The position numbers were made by a program, and so were the translations under genes. This document shows, piece after piece, positions 56,103 to 64,000 of a DNA stretch of 64,000 nucleotides. Position 1 is the stretch's first letter, and every line of letters begins with the position of its first letter. The notes beneath the pieces were generated by a model. It ran no database searches and was not told where the DNA came from. It saw only the letters and a list, made by a program, of their open reading frames with translations. The stretch comes from JASHVB01 sp963762885 (GTDB lineage: Bacteria; Pseudomonadota; Alphaproteobacteria; Acetobacterales; Acetobacteraceae): assembly GCA_963762885.1 (NCBI GenBank), contig CAVXNH010000098.1:62001-126000 (forward strand). Reading direction: 5' to 3'.

Positions 56103-59100
56103 TCACGAACCAGTAGGAGGCCCCAAAACCGCCTTGTCGTCCTCCTGGACTGAGACACTGAACGTCAGCCCCTTCCGGGTCGTGATGCTGGCGCGGATGG
56201 CGTTCAGGCTCGGCAGCCTGAAGCATCGCGGCTTGGGGTCCACGCTGAACTGACCGTTGGGGTTGACTGTCTGGACGAGGACAGGGTCCGCCAGGAGCCA
56301 GTCCTGCGCCAGAGCGTGGAACAGCTTGCCGTCGCCTATCTTCGTCCGCCCCTTCGGCGTCGACTTCAGGAATTGGTTGTAGAACCAGCGCAGATCGCTT
56401 CGGGGGATGCGATTCACTTCGTCGTCATACAGTTCTATCGGATGCACCCCCTCCTCGGTGTAGCTCCCCTCGGAGCACCTGCCCTCCTCCGCCAACTGGT
56501 AGAAGAACTTGTCCCAGATCGGCATGCTCTCCTCACCTTGCCCTGTGAGCCAGGGCGTGATGGGAGGCTTACGGAGGCTGTTCCATGTCAGCCCCACGGC
56601 AGCCGGGTCCCAGTGCAGCAGTTCGTCTACCATCGCCTCCAAGCCGCCATTATCCATCTGCTCCTGCACCGCCGCGAAGTAATCGACGTCCTGACGTCGA
56701 CCATCGCCACACTGAAGAACGAAGAATTGACGCTCCCCCTCCAGGTCAGCCGGCACCACCCAATCCTCGTTGCTGATGAAAACGAAGCGCAAGTAACTGG
56801 ACACTGGCACGCTATCGAGCCCCTTCAAGGTCACGAGCATTTCGTCAGACGTGATGGCGTCCTTAACCTTTCCCTGTGCCGCCGTATCACCGGCCCAGAA
56901 TGCCTCCTCCAAAACCATCAGGAGGAGTCCGAATTGGTGTCCATTGAAACCGTTGGTAAGAGCATCCCGGTCAGACACCTTCAAGGCGTGGTTCTTCAGG
57001 GCTTTTCTCAGCCAATCGAACAGAAAGCTTTTGCCGACCCCCTTCTTGCCTATGATGACAACAGCGCTACCCTGCTTCTTTCCAGGGTGCTGAAACATTT
57101 GAGCCTGCCACGTCATGAACCAATTGAAGTTGGCGACGTTGCCCATGCAGATATTGTCCAGGACATGCCCGCGCAGGAGGGACCAGTCACCCTTGCGACC
57201 CGCGACCGGTAGCCCTTTCCATAAGTTGTAGTGATTGGCAGGACAGCCGGACGGTTCAAACACCACCTTGTCATATTCGCGACCTTCGGGCCATTCCACC
57301 CATACATCGTGGGTCTGCTTCATCTTTCGGTTGCCAGCCGCGTCGACCACAGGAACTTTGTGTTTGCGCATCTTATAGGCGAAAGAGTCGCGTTCCATGA
57401 AAACCGGTGATTCACCCGGCTCCGGCTCAATCAGGACTCGCACCTTCGCTCCCATCGTCACGATCGCATGGCGCTTGTTCCACCTCGCCAACTCTGCCCT
57501 GACTTCATCGTCATATGCATCATCGCCGCCAGCTTCGTCCGCCTTGGCCTTTCCAGCCTTTATCTCCTTGTCCAGCGTCGGCTTCGTCACCCCGCTGCGC
57601 TGCGACAGCATGTTGCGCAACGTCTCGACTTCGGTCGCGGTGAAGCCGGACATGCCGACGTTGCGAGCGATTTCCGCAGCGGCGTCCGTGTCGCCCTTCT
57701 CGATAGCATTGATAGCTCGCTTCGCCTCGCCGACATTCTTGTATGCGCGGTAGTCCGGAGTTTGTTCACCTTCTTCGGACTCGGCTGCCTTCTCTTCCTC
57801 TTCGTCCTCGACCGTCTCCGGCACCCACCTCTTCAACTCCGTCGCGTCCGTGATCCCCACCCGCTCACAGATCAAGTCCGTGAAGTCGACCCGATCCAAC
57901 TGAGAGCACGAGTCATGCCGGCACATAGCCGTCGCCTGCCCAGTCTCACTCTCAGTCGCATTGACACAAAAGAACGCCTTGTCGTTTTCGTTCCCAGCGT
58001 CCGAGTGTGCATCGTCATTCGGGCATCGATGCGTCCGCCCGGCCCCGCTATTGCGGGAACCACGGTCGCCATCCGGGTCCATCTCCAGCAGGAAAGTCTC
58101 GATGTCGAAGCGGTCCCCATACTTCCCGAAGAACCAGAGAAGAGACGACGTCTTATATTGCTTGTTGTTCCCAGCCATCTCTCCGGCAGCTTGTGAGAAC
58201 GCGTTCTGCGCTCCCTTCCGCAGTTCCTCCTGCGTCACCCGCTCGACCGTCTCGATGTCCAGCGGCTTGCCAGCGATCACCTCGATGCGCCACTCCTTCG
58301 CATCCTTGGGGTGCCTGGGCGTGTAGAACAGCCGCGACGGATCAGTGCACGCCCGATCGAAATAGGCTCCCAGCAACTTCGAAGCCCCAGCGTAACGCTC
58401 TTTCCACTCCTGGACGACCTGTGCCTGGGTGCCCTTCCGCTCCATGATCGTGAAGCGTTCCTTCAAAAGGAACACCACGCGGAACTTCGGCATGGGCTTA
58501 TGCTTGATGAACATCTGCACACCGTCCGAGGTGTGCTTCAACTCCATCAGTTCAGCACCTTCCAGGATATACGGACGATACCGCTTCACCTCGGTCAGGT
58601 AGGAGACAACTTGATCGACGTCGGGGTTCTCTTCACCACCCAACCACTTGACCACTGCATCCTTCTTGATCGAAGTGATCGGCTTCAAGTGCGAGTGCGT
58701 GGTGTAGATCACCGCGAACAGCCCGAGTTCCTGCACCCGCGCCCGTATCTCTTCCAGGTTCTCGCCTGTATCCAGGTCGAGCACCAGGAGGTCCAGGTGC
58801 GGTATGGCGTTCGACCGCCGCTCGCCGTCGATCACGCCACCTTGCAGGAAGCAGTTTCCATCCTTCTCGCCTGGGGTGTGACGAGTCAATACAGCCAGCA
58901 ACCCATGCACGGTTGTCTTCCACGACTTCCACCGTCCCGGCATCGTCTTGGAGCCAGCCGGGCTCATCCCCAACTCGATCTCCCGCGCCAGGAGGGCCGG
59001 GTCGATGTCGCCATATACCCAGGCATCTTGGGCCTTGGTGGGCTCCACGATCGCCTGGGGTGGCTCCAGGGCTGCCTGGACATCCTCGATCGTGTAGACC

Positions 59101-59261
59101 CTGTCCGGATGCTCCTCAACGAGCGACCAGCCACCTACGCCAGTTAAGGGACACTCTGCTCCGTCCGCATACTCTATAGTGCGGTCTCGGTTCTCGCCGA
59201 GGCGCAACTCGCTGTGGGAGAGACGGCCGAAGGCTGAGGCTTCGGCTCGGGAGGCGATCAG
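56103..59261 (-). CDS. Phage/plasmid-type primase-helicase (PrimPol plus D5/VirE-like), 5' end uncertain
   Basis: About 1,050 codons. The N-terminal primase-like region contains HLDLLVLDLDTGENLEEI (DxD metal site) and VIYTTHSHLKP. A middle linker is acidic (ETVEDEEEEKAAESEEGE). A zinc-finger-like set FFCVN and MCRHDSC follows the DNA-binding GRTHRCPNDD part. Helicase: Walker A VVIIGKKGVGKSFLFDWLRK, Walker B LLMVLEEAFWAG, sensor RFVFISNEDWVVPADLEGER; this is the DUF5906 pattern. The open frame extends to 59843, but beyond 59261 it is antisense to another gene, and no ATG lies between 59261 and about 58970. The true start may be lost at the junction or be a rare codon. Likely replicates the excised element. 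Confidence 0.85.
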   Translation of the reverse strand: MIASRAEASAFGRLSHSELRLGENRDRTIEYADGAECPLTGVGGWSLVEEHPDRVYTIEDVQAALEPPQAIVEPTKAQDAWVYGDIDPALLAREIELGMSPAGSKTMPGRWKSWKTTVHGLLAVLTRHTPGEKDGNCFLQGGVIDGERRSNAIPHLDLLVLDLDTGENLEEIRARVQELGLFAVIYTTHSHLKPITSIKKDAVVKWLGGEENPDVDQVVSYLTEVKRYRPYILEGAELMELKHTSDGVQMFIKHKPMPKFRVVFLLKERFTIMERKGTQAQVVQEWKERYAGASKLLGAYFDRACTDPSRLFYTPRHPKDAKEWRIEVIAGKPLDIETVERVTQEELRKGAQNAFSQAAGEMAGNNKQYKTSSLLWFFGKYGDRFDIETFLLEMDPDGDRGSRNSGAGRTHRCPNDDAHSDAGNENDKAFFCVNATESETGQATAMCRHDSCSQLDRVDFTDLICERVGITDATELKRWVPETVEDEEEEKAAESEEGEQTPDYRAYKNVGEAKRAINAIEKGDTDAAAEIARNVGMSGFTATEVETLRNMLSQRSGVTKPTLDKEIKAGKAKADEAGGDDAYDDEVRAELARWNKRHAIVTMGAKVRVLIEPEPGESPVFMERDSFAYKMRKHKVPVVDAAGNRKMKQTHDVWVEWPEGREYDKVVFEPSGCPANHYNLWKGLPVAGRKGDWSLLRGHVLDNICMGNVANFNWFMTWQAQMFQHPGKKQGSAVVIIGKKGVGKSFLFDWLRKALKNHALKVSDRDALTNGFNGHQFGLLLMVLEEAFWAGDTAAQGKVKDAITSDEMLVTLKGLDSVPVSSYLRFVFISNEDWVVPADLEGERQFFVLQCGDGRRQDVDYFAAVQEQMDNGGLEAMVDELLHWDPAAVGLTWNSLRKPPITPWLTGQGEESMPIWDKFFYQLAEEGRCSEGSYTEEGVHPIELYDDEVNRIPRSDLRWFYNQFLKSTPKGRTKIGDGKLFHALAQDWLLADPVLVQTVNPNGQFSVDPKPRCFRLPSLNAIRASITTRKGLTFSVSVQEDDKAVLGPPTGS

Positions 59262-59617
59262 ACCGCGCGGGCGGGCGGATGCGCCTATTACGAGGCCCAT
59301 GGTCTCCTGTCGCTCGCCGAGGTTCTGCTCGCCGCCAAAGAACCGCGCTTGAAAGAGGAGATCGGGACCGCGCTCGATCGCGCAGCGGCGCTCGTCGAGA
59401 AGACCGAGGGCCGTTCGTCGCGCCGCGGGTCGCCGAATTGCGTGGCGGCCTCGCGGCGGCCGAGGGCGACCGCAAGAGAGCCGATCGGGTCTCGAGCCAA
59501 GCGCTCGATCTGTATCGCGCGATCGGCGCGACGGGCCACGCCGCCCGCCTGGCGCGCGCCCTCGCAAAGGAAGCGCCGGACCTGCCGGCCGCAGTTGGCT
59601 CGCGCCGCAAGGGCTGA
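59262..59617 (+). pseudogene. C-terminal fragment of an ATPase/adenylate-cyclase-type regulator
   Basis: Plus-strand reading: GCAYYEAHGLLSLAEVLLAA, EIGTALDRAAALVEKTEGRS, then after one frame change near 59405 VAPRVAELRGGLAAAEGDRK and YRAIGATGHAARLARALAKE. This is the TPR-like tail of AAA-ATPase adenylate cyclases or LuxR-type regulators of alphaproteobacteria. The large 5' part is missing; the primase gene is directly next to it. The junction at about 59261 is therefore a likely insertion or assembly breakpoint. Confidence 0.6.
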
Positions 59618-59881
59618 TCGTTTGCAAGCATCGCAGGGGCGGGGAATCGCCTGTGCGGGAAACAGCTTCGGCTGACGCGTTGGAAGCATCTTTCACGAAC
59701 GGTCGCTTCTTGGCGCAATGTCCCCGTTGAGCGAAGGGGCGCTCTATCGCGCATCTTTCCCGTTGCCGCGACCGAAGAAGACGATCGGCGGCGGAGCCAG
59801 GCTCGTCACGGCGTTCCGCGGTGGAAGCGTCGTCGAAGCGCAACTCGCGGCGAGCATTCGCGGCGCCTCGCAGCGTGCGGG

Positions 59882-60507
59882 TCAGATCTCAACTTGCTCA
59901 GAAAGACTTAGAGCGTCGTCGACCTCGATACCGAGATAACGGACGGTACTTTCGATTTTCGAGTGTCCGAGAAGTAGCTGAACCGCTCTCAGATTTCCAG
60001 TTTTGCGATAGATCTGCGCTGCTTTCGTGCGCCGCATCGAGTGTGTGCCATACGCGCTGCTTTCCATCCCAGCGCCCTCGATCCAGCCATGCACGATGCG
60101 CGCGTATTGACGCGCCGTGAGGTGAGGCTGGTTGTGGACGCGGCTGGGAAAGACCTAGGGGCCTCGATCCTTCTGTCGCGCCTTCAACCACTCCTGCAGC
60201 GAAACCCGCGTCTGCTCCATGATCTCGAACTGAACGGGCCGGCCGGTTTTGTGTGGATGACCGTCGCTCGCTCTTTGACATGGCCGCCTGCCGCGATGTC
60301 ATCGACCCGAAGGCTGACGAGATCGCAGCCGCGAGCTCGCTGTCGATTGCAAGGTTGAACAGCGCGAGGTCGCGCTTCCGGTTCGCAATCTGAAGTCGAA
60401 CTCGAATAGCCCAGACCTCTTTCGGCCGAAGCGGACGCTTCTGGCCAACGAGACGTCCTTTGTTCCAGGCGACGCGAGACGCGTTAGCTGTCGAACGCAG
60501 TGGACAT
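59882..60507 (-). pseudogene. Decayed tyrosine recombinase (integrase)
   Basis: Repaired reading: MSTAFDS, ASRVAWNKGRLVGQKRPLRP, KEVWAIRVRLQIANRKRDLA, RGCDLVSLRVDDIAAGGHVK, then EIMEQTRVSLQEWLKARQ, VFPSRVHNQPHLTARQYARI, and an intact end THSMRRTKAAQIYRKTGNLR, VQLLLGHSKIESTVRYLG with HxxR, His and Tyr. Breaks: one after the first seven codons, one after IDSEL, one in the run near 60245 (lost A or C before GGCCGG), and a TAG where Tyr is expected (CCC-TAG-GTC). At least four lesions make this a genuine pseudogene, separate from the active XerC-like gene. Confidence 0.8.
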
Positions 60508-60992
60508 GGTCGTCTCCACGCCCGACCGCTCCCCCGCAGCGCCTGCGTTCAGCAGGCCGTCCATCTTACCGCATTTGGACGGACTGCTGAACAGCGGACT
60601 GAGGCTGATTCTTGGTAGCGCCACGAGGTGTTGCTCCTAAAAGCATTTCAACAGGTGCCGACTCGATTTGGTGAGCAAAAACCCGGGGCCAAGAAACTGG
60701 GTGAAGTGACACTGCGGACCTAGAGAGGCCGCGGCCCTGAACGCGTCAATTGGGCGGACGGCGGGCGTTGGTTGAAAGGCGAGATTGGGCGAAGCTGCGG
60801 GCGTTCCTTTCCGCGCCCGAACTGGCGGTCGCCGCCCGGAGCTGCCCTTGCGGTCTCTCGTCATGAGAGGCGACAACGCTCAAGTCCCGGCTGACAGCAA
60901 CGGAATGTCTTTTCGGGCAGGATCTGGCCGAGCCGCCAATGAGGCTCGGCGTTAGCCACACTCCCACTGGCGCCCGCACCCCTTCACGACGG
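60508..60992. other. Non-coding region with an inverted repeat
   Basis: No supported gene. At 60548-60591 TTCAGCAG-G-CCGTCCA and TGGACGG-A-CTGCTGAA form 16-bp arms with one mismatch and a 12-bp loop. A minus-strand frame at 60637-60876 contains SPNLAFQPTPAVRPIDAFR, a phrase type often seen in translated non-coding repeats, so I do not call it. Confidence 0.55.
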
Positions 60993-61729
60993 TCAGTAGA
61001 CTTGGGCGGTCGGCCTGACAAAATCTCGTTGATGTCGACGTCGTCCGGCTGGCTCATGGCGAATGCGACTGCGCGGGCAAAGGAGTCCGCCGGAATGGCG
61101 GCCTCGTAGCTCTTCTGCATGCCGGCGGCGACCGTCGGGTCGGTGATCGTCTGGGTCAGTTCGGTTGCGACCGCGCCGGGAGAGATGATGGTGGTGCGGA
61201 TGTTGTAGGGCTTCACCTCCTGCCGCAGCCCTTCCGAAATCACGCGCACCGCGTGCTTGGTCGCCGCGTAGACCGCCCCGCCGCGGCCGACCTTGTGACC
61301 GGCGACGGACGCGACGTTGATGATGTGGCCGCTCTTCTGCTCCGCCATGCGCGGCAGAGCGGCGGCGATCCCGTAAAGCACGCCCTTGATATTGACGTCG
61401 ATCATTCGCTCCCACTCGTCCACGTGCAATCGCTCGAGGAACGAGCTTGGCATCAGGCCGGCGTTGTTGATGAGGACGTCGATGCGGCCGTGCAACTCGA
61501 CCGCGCGGTCGACGAGGCGCTGGACCTCCTCGCGCTTGACGACGTCCGTCTGCACCACGGCGTTCGGGGCGAGCGACAATTCCTTCGCCAGCGCCTCAAG
61601 GCGATCGAGCCTGCGCGCGCCGAGGACGAGCCTTGCGCCGCTCCGGGCGAGCAGACGCGCGGCCGCTTCGCCGAGGCCGCTGCTCGCGCCGGTGATGACG
61701 ACGATCTTGTTTTCGATGCCTTGTGTCAT
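60993..61729 (-). CDS. Short-chain dehydrogenase/reductase, frameshift near the end
   Basis: 245 residues when one lost T near 61022 is restored (GAGATTTTGTCAGG; TTGTTCAGG gives NEILFRPTAQVY and a stop at 60993). NAD(P) site VITGASSGLGEAAARLLARS, NNAGLMP, catalytic Ser-Tyr-Lys in INVASVAGHKV and YAATKHAVRVIS. The usual DVDINEIL-type end confirms the repair. As given, the frame runs on for 90 unrelated residues. AAAGGAG stands nine bases before ATG 61729. Last gene of the operon. Confidence 0.88.
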
Positions 61730-62941
61730 GAGGATTCTCCTTTGAGGTGGGGGCGACCGAGAGCCCGGCGGCGATCGGGACGGCGCAGGCCGAAAGCGCG
61801 GCGCCGATGACGAAAACAGAGCCGAGGCCCGCCTTCGAGGCGACGAAGCCGAGAGCGGGAACGAGGATGCCGAGCGCGAGATCGAGGAACGCCGTGTAGA
61901 CGCCGACGGCGAGGCCATGCGACCCCGACGGCGCGCGTCGCACCGCCTCGACCGCGAGGCCCGGAAAGACGAGCGAGTAGCCGAAGCCCGTCGCCGCCGC
62001 GCCGACGAAGCCGAGCCAGGCCCACGGCGCGAGCCCGATCATCGCGAGGCCGACCGCCTCGATGAGCGCGAAGATCAGCGCCACCTTCGCCCCGCCGATC
62101 CGGTCGGCGAGCGACCCGAGCCCAGCCGCGCTGCGACGAAGGCGACGGCGAAGAGGGTGAAGGAGAGCCAGGCTGGAGCCCAGCCGCGCTCGGCGAACAG
62201 CAGCACCGAGAAGGCCGTCATGCCGCCGAAGCCGATGCTGGCGAAGGCGAGCCCGAAACCCGGCGCCGCGACAGCCACGGCGACCCGGGCGAGGTCTAGC
62301 CGGGCGTGCGCTTTCGGCGCGACGGGCGCGAGCGGCGCGATGGCGGCGAGCGTCGCGAGCGGAACGAGCGCCGTTGCGAGCGCGATGGCGGCGAAGCCGA
62401 ATTTATCGAAGAGCGCCGAGCCGAGCGGCGCTCCCGCCGCGAAGGCCAGGTACATCGCCATGCCGAGCCAGGCCATGACCTTGCCGGTGTGCTTCGGCCC
62501 GGCGAGCGCGAGACCCCAGCTCGGCGCGCCGACGATGACGAAGCTCTCGCCGCCGCCGAGCAGGCCGCGGCCGACGATCAGGATCGCGGCCAAGAGGAGC
62601 GGCGTTCCGGCACAGCGGAGCGACGCCAGATAGACGAGCCCTGCGCCCGCCGCCATGAGAAGGCCCGCGATCACCGCCCGCTTCGCGCCGCGCGCGTCGG
62701 AATAGGCGCCGGACCAGACGCGCGAGACGAGCGAGGCGGCGAACTGGCTGCCGCCGACGAGGCCGACCGCGAAGGCGCCCAGGCCGAGCCCGTCGTGCAC
62801 GTGCAGCGGCAGCGCTGGCAGCGCGACGCCGGTGACGAGGAAGACGACGAACACCGCCGCCATGAGGGGCAGGAGCGCGCTGACGACCGGGCGGGTCCCG
62901 TCGTTGCGCTTGGAGGCGGCGGCCGTCATCCCGGGGCTCAC
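61726..62941 (-). CDS. MFS transporter (YfcJ/arabinose-efflux type), at least one frameshift
   Basis: Twelve helices. N-half: LLPLMAAVFVVFLVTGVALP, VGLVGGSQFAASLVSRVWSG (motif A region), YSDARGAKRAVIAGLLMAAG, GRGLLGGGESFVIVGAPSWG. One base is missing near 62117 (RLGSG-SLADRIGGAK expected). With only that repair the frame ends at 61596, 45 residues too long and inside the SDR gene. A second lost base near the end would give about 405 residues and a TGA at 61726 overlapping the SDR start (ATGA), which is the usual arrangement. Start is GTG 62941 or ATG 62929. Confidence 0.82.
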
Positions 62942-62997
62942 GTTCGCTCGACCGCGTAACGCAGCCAGGCGAATTCATCGCGCGCCCAGACTGTCAT
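62938..62997 (-). CDS. Possible 19-residue leader/remnant ORF
   Basis: ATG at 62997 overlaps the stop of the decarboxylase-like gene (ATGA), reads TVWARDEFAWLRYAVERT, and its stop overlaps the GTG start of the MFS gene (GTGA). It could couple translation or be the remains of a deleted gene. Evidence is only positional. Confidence 0.3.
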   Translation of the reverse strand: MTVWARDEFAWLRYAVERT

Positions 62998-63317
62998 CGG
63001 TCGGACTCCTCGAAGACCTTCCGCGCGATCTGGAGCGCGGTCATCGCCGGCGGCCAGCCGGCGTAGAAGGCGAGGTGGGTGATCGCGGCAACGATCTCTT
63101 CGCGGGTCACGCCGTTTTCGAGCGCCCTCTTCAGGTGAAACGGCAGTTCGTTCGTCCGATAGAGGGAGACCAGGCTCGCCACCGTCACGAGGCTCCGGTC
63201 GCGCGGCGAGAGGGCCGGGTGCTCCCAGACGTCTCTGAACAGCACCTTGTCGGTGATCTCCGCAAGATGAGGCGCGATGTCGCCGAAGGAGTTGCGGGCG
63301 TTCGTCGGTTCTTTCAT
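62994..63317 (-). CDS. Carboxymuconolactone decarboxylase family protein
   Basis: 107 residues. AhpD-like all-helical fold: LAEITDKVLFRDVWEHPALS, PRDRSLVTVASLVSLYRTNE, LPFHLKRALENGVTREEIVA, AITHLAFYAGWPPAMTALQI. The catalytic CxxC of AhpD is absent, as in true 4-carboxymuconolactone decarboxylases; the His in THLAFYAGWP is kept. Part of a cupin-tautomerase-CMD-MFS-SDR cluster, a combination often found in alphaproteobacteria and thought to act on small aldehydes or quinones. Confidence 0.9.
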   Translation of the reverse strand: MKEPTNARNSFGDIAPHLAEITDKVLFRDVWEHPALSPRDRSLVTVASLVSLYRTNELPFHLKRALENGVTREEIVAAITHLAFYAGWPPAMTALQIARKVFEESDR

Positions 63318-63400
63318 GGCTCCGGTATCCAAAATCGTGGAATTTCAGCGGGCGCAGTAACCCTCACGTCGGCGTCTTCGCGCTCAAGGCGCCTTGCACT

Positions 63401-63631
63401 TCAGACGGCCTTGTACCCTGGCTTCTTGTAAAGGTTCTCCGTCTTGCCTGCGATCTCGGGACCGAAGACCTTCTCGTCCCAGTCGCCCGGTTCGACGTCC
63501 TCGACGGCCACAGAGACGGCCGCCTCGCCGCACTGGGCGGCTTCGACGACGGCTCGGGCCACTGCATCCGCGATCCGTTGCTTCTGCGTCTCCGATCGGC
63601 CGGACAGGAGCTTCACAACGACATGAGGCAT
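63401..63631 (-). CDS. 4-oxalocrotonate tautomerase-like protein
   Basis: 76 residues. Begins MPHVVVKLLSGRSETQKQRI; the Pro after the initiator Met is the general base of the family. AVSVAVEDVEPGDWDEKVFG and YKKPGYKA complete the small beta-alpha-beta fold. Isomerises enol/keto acids. ATG 63631 is fixed by the catalytic Pro. Confidence 0.9.
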   Translation of the reverse strand: MPHVVVKLLSGRSETQKQRIADAVARAVVEAAQCGEAAVSVAVEDVEPGDWDEKVFGPEIAGKTENLYKKPGYKAV

Positions 63632-63645
63632 GTCCGTCTCCTCGC

Positions 63646-64000
63646 TCAGGCGCCGTATTGCTTGTCGCTCACCTTCTCGAGCCAGTCGGCGGCCTTGCCG
63701 TCTTCCACCTCGTGGACGACGATGTGGGTCATCGCGGTCGCCGGTGCGGCGCCGTGCCAGTGCTTCTCGCCCGGCGCGATCCAGACGACGTCTCCGGGAC
63801 GGATCTCCTGGATCGGCGCGCCCCAGAGTTGAACCCTGCCGACCCCCGCCGTGACGATCAGCGTCTGCCCGAGCGGGTGCGTGTGCCAGGCTGTGCGGGC
63901 GCCGGGTTCGAACGTGACGGCCCGCCCTGCACGCGCGCCGGATCGAACGGGTTCATCAGCGGATCGATGCGGACCGTTCCGGTGAACCAGGCGTCCGGCC
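63646..64000 (-). CDS. Cupin domain protein, 5' end beyond window, one frameshift
   Basis: The visible part reads WFTGTVRIDPLMNPFDPARV, then VTFEPGARTAWHTHPLGQTL (metal-binding His set), VWIAPGEKHWHGAAPATAMT and the end LEKVSDKQYGA. One G is missing from a run near 63924 (GGCGGGCC; GGGG restores RVQGGAVTFEPG). Small single-cupin proteins of this type act as isomerases or dioxygenases, or as metal-dependent scavengers. First visible gene of the operon. Confidence 0.85.
   Translation of the reverse strand, partial: AGRLVHRNGPHRSADEPVRSGARAGRAVTFEPGARTAWHTHPLGQTLIVTAGVGRVQLWGAPIQEIRPGDVVWIAPGEKHWHGAAPATAMTHIVVHEVEDGKAADWLEKVSDKQYGA

Overview
The window looks like chromosomal DNA of a GC-rich alphaproteobacterium. 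Acetobacteraceae/Rhodospirillales is the best guess from protein style, the dense Tat-type solute-binding proteins, the F420/LLM and CoA-transferase genes and the interspersed short palindromes; this is inference, since no rRNA or other marker gene is present. Coding density is high and mostly intact between about 12.5 and 49.9 kb. The two ends carry many single-base frameshifts, truncated genes and mobile DNA.

Layout. 1-10.9 kb: two giant sensor histidine kinases on the minus strand, with nine GAF domains (upstream gene) and at least eight (downstream gene, running off the left edge), joined by ATGA stop/start overlaps; the last 60 or so codons of a third copy lie just upstream. 10.9-11.7 kb: a toxin-antitoxin graveyard with an intact HigA and fragments of HigB and of an Xre/MbcA-like antitoxin. 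12.6-25 kb: a large protein of unknown function, a MOSC protein, a LivK-type binding protein, a sugar-type ABC operon (binding protein, two permeases, DUF3237), and a creatininase-IorA-IorB operon divergent from a SAF-domain oxidoreductase. 25-38.2 kb: methyltransferase, nucleoside transporter, PEP-mutase/isocitrate-lyase-type enzyme, a second sugar-type ABC operon, thioesterase, two MFS transporters, LLM oxidoreductase, SsuA-type binding protein and a CaiB/BaiF CoA-transferase. This is a scavenging and catabolic neighbourhood. Neither sugar-type ABC operon contains an ATPase gene.

38.4-45.5 kb: a cytosolic group-3b-like NiFe (sulf)hydrogenase operon (beta, a stand-alone cyclic-nucleotide-binding protein, gamma, delta, alpha, maturation protease, then a broken LOG gene) beside hsp20 and a DUF2934 gene. 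Three FNR/FixK-like boxes lie around these promoters, suggesting low-oxygen control. A receiver-EAL phosphodiesterase, small unknown proteins, a MORN protein and a haloperoxidase-like hydrolase follow.

50.4-59.26 kb: a probable integrative element or phage satellite without recognisable structural genes. It has an AlpA-like excisionase coupled to an ART-like protein, paired 28-bp palindromes, a PD-(D/E)XK-like protein, a XerC-type integrase, iteron-like repeats, a 191-bp inverted-repeat element and a primase-helicase. At about 59.26 kb it abuts the C-terminal fragment of an ATPase/adenylate-cyclase-type gene. A decayed second integrase follows. 60.99-64 kb: a minus-strand operon of cupin, tautomerase, carboxymuconolactone decarboxylase, MFS and SDR genes, three of the five frameshifted. 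The number of single-base indels means sequencing error must be excluded before these genes are called pseudogenes.
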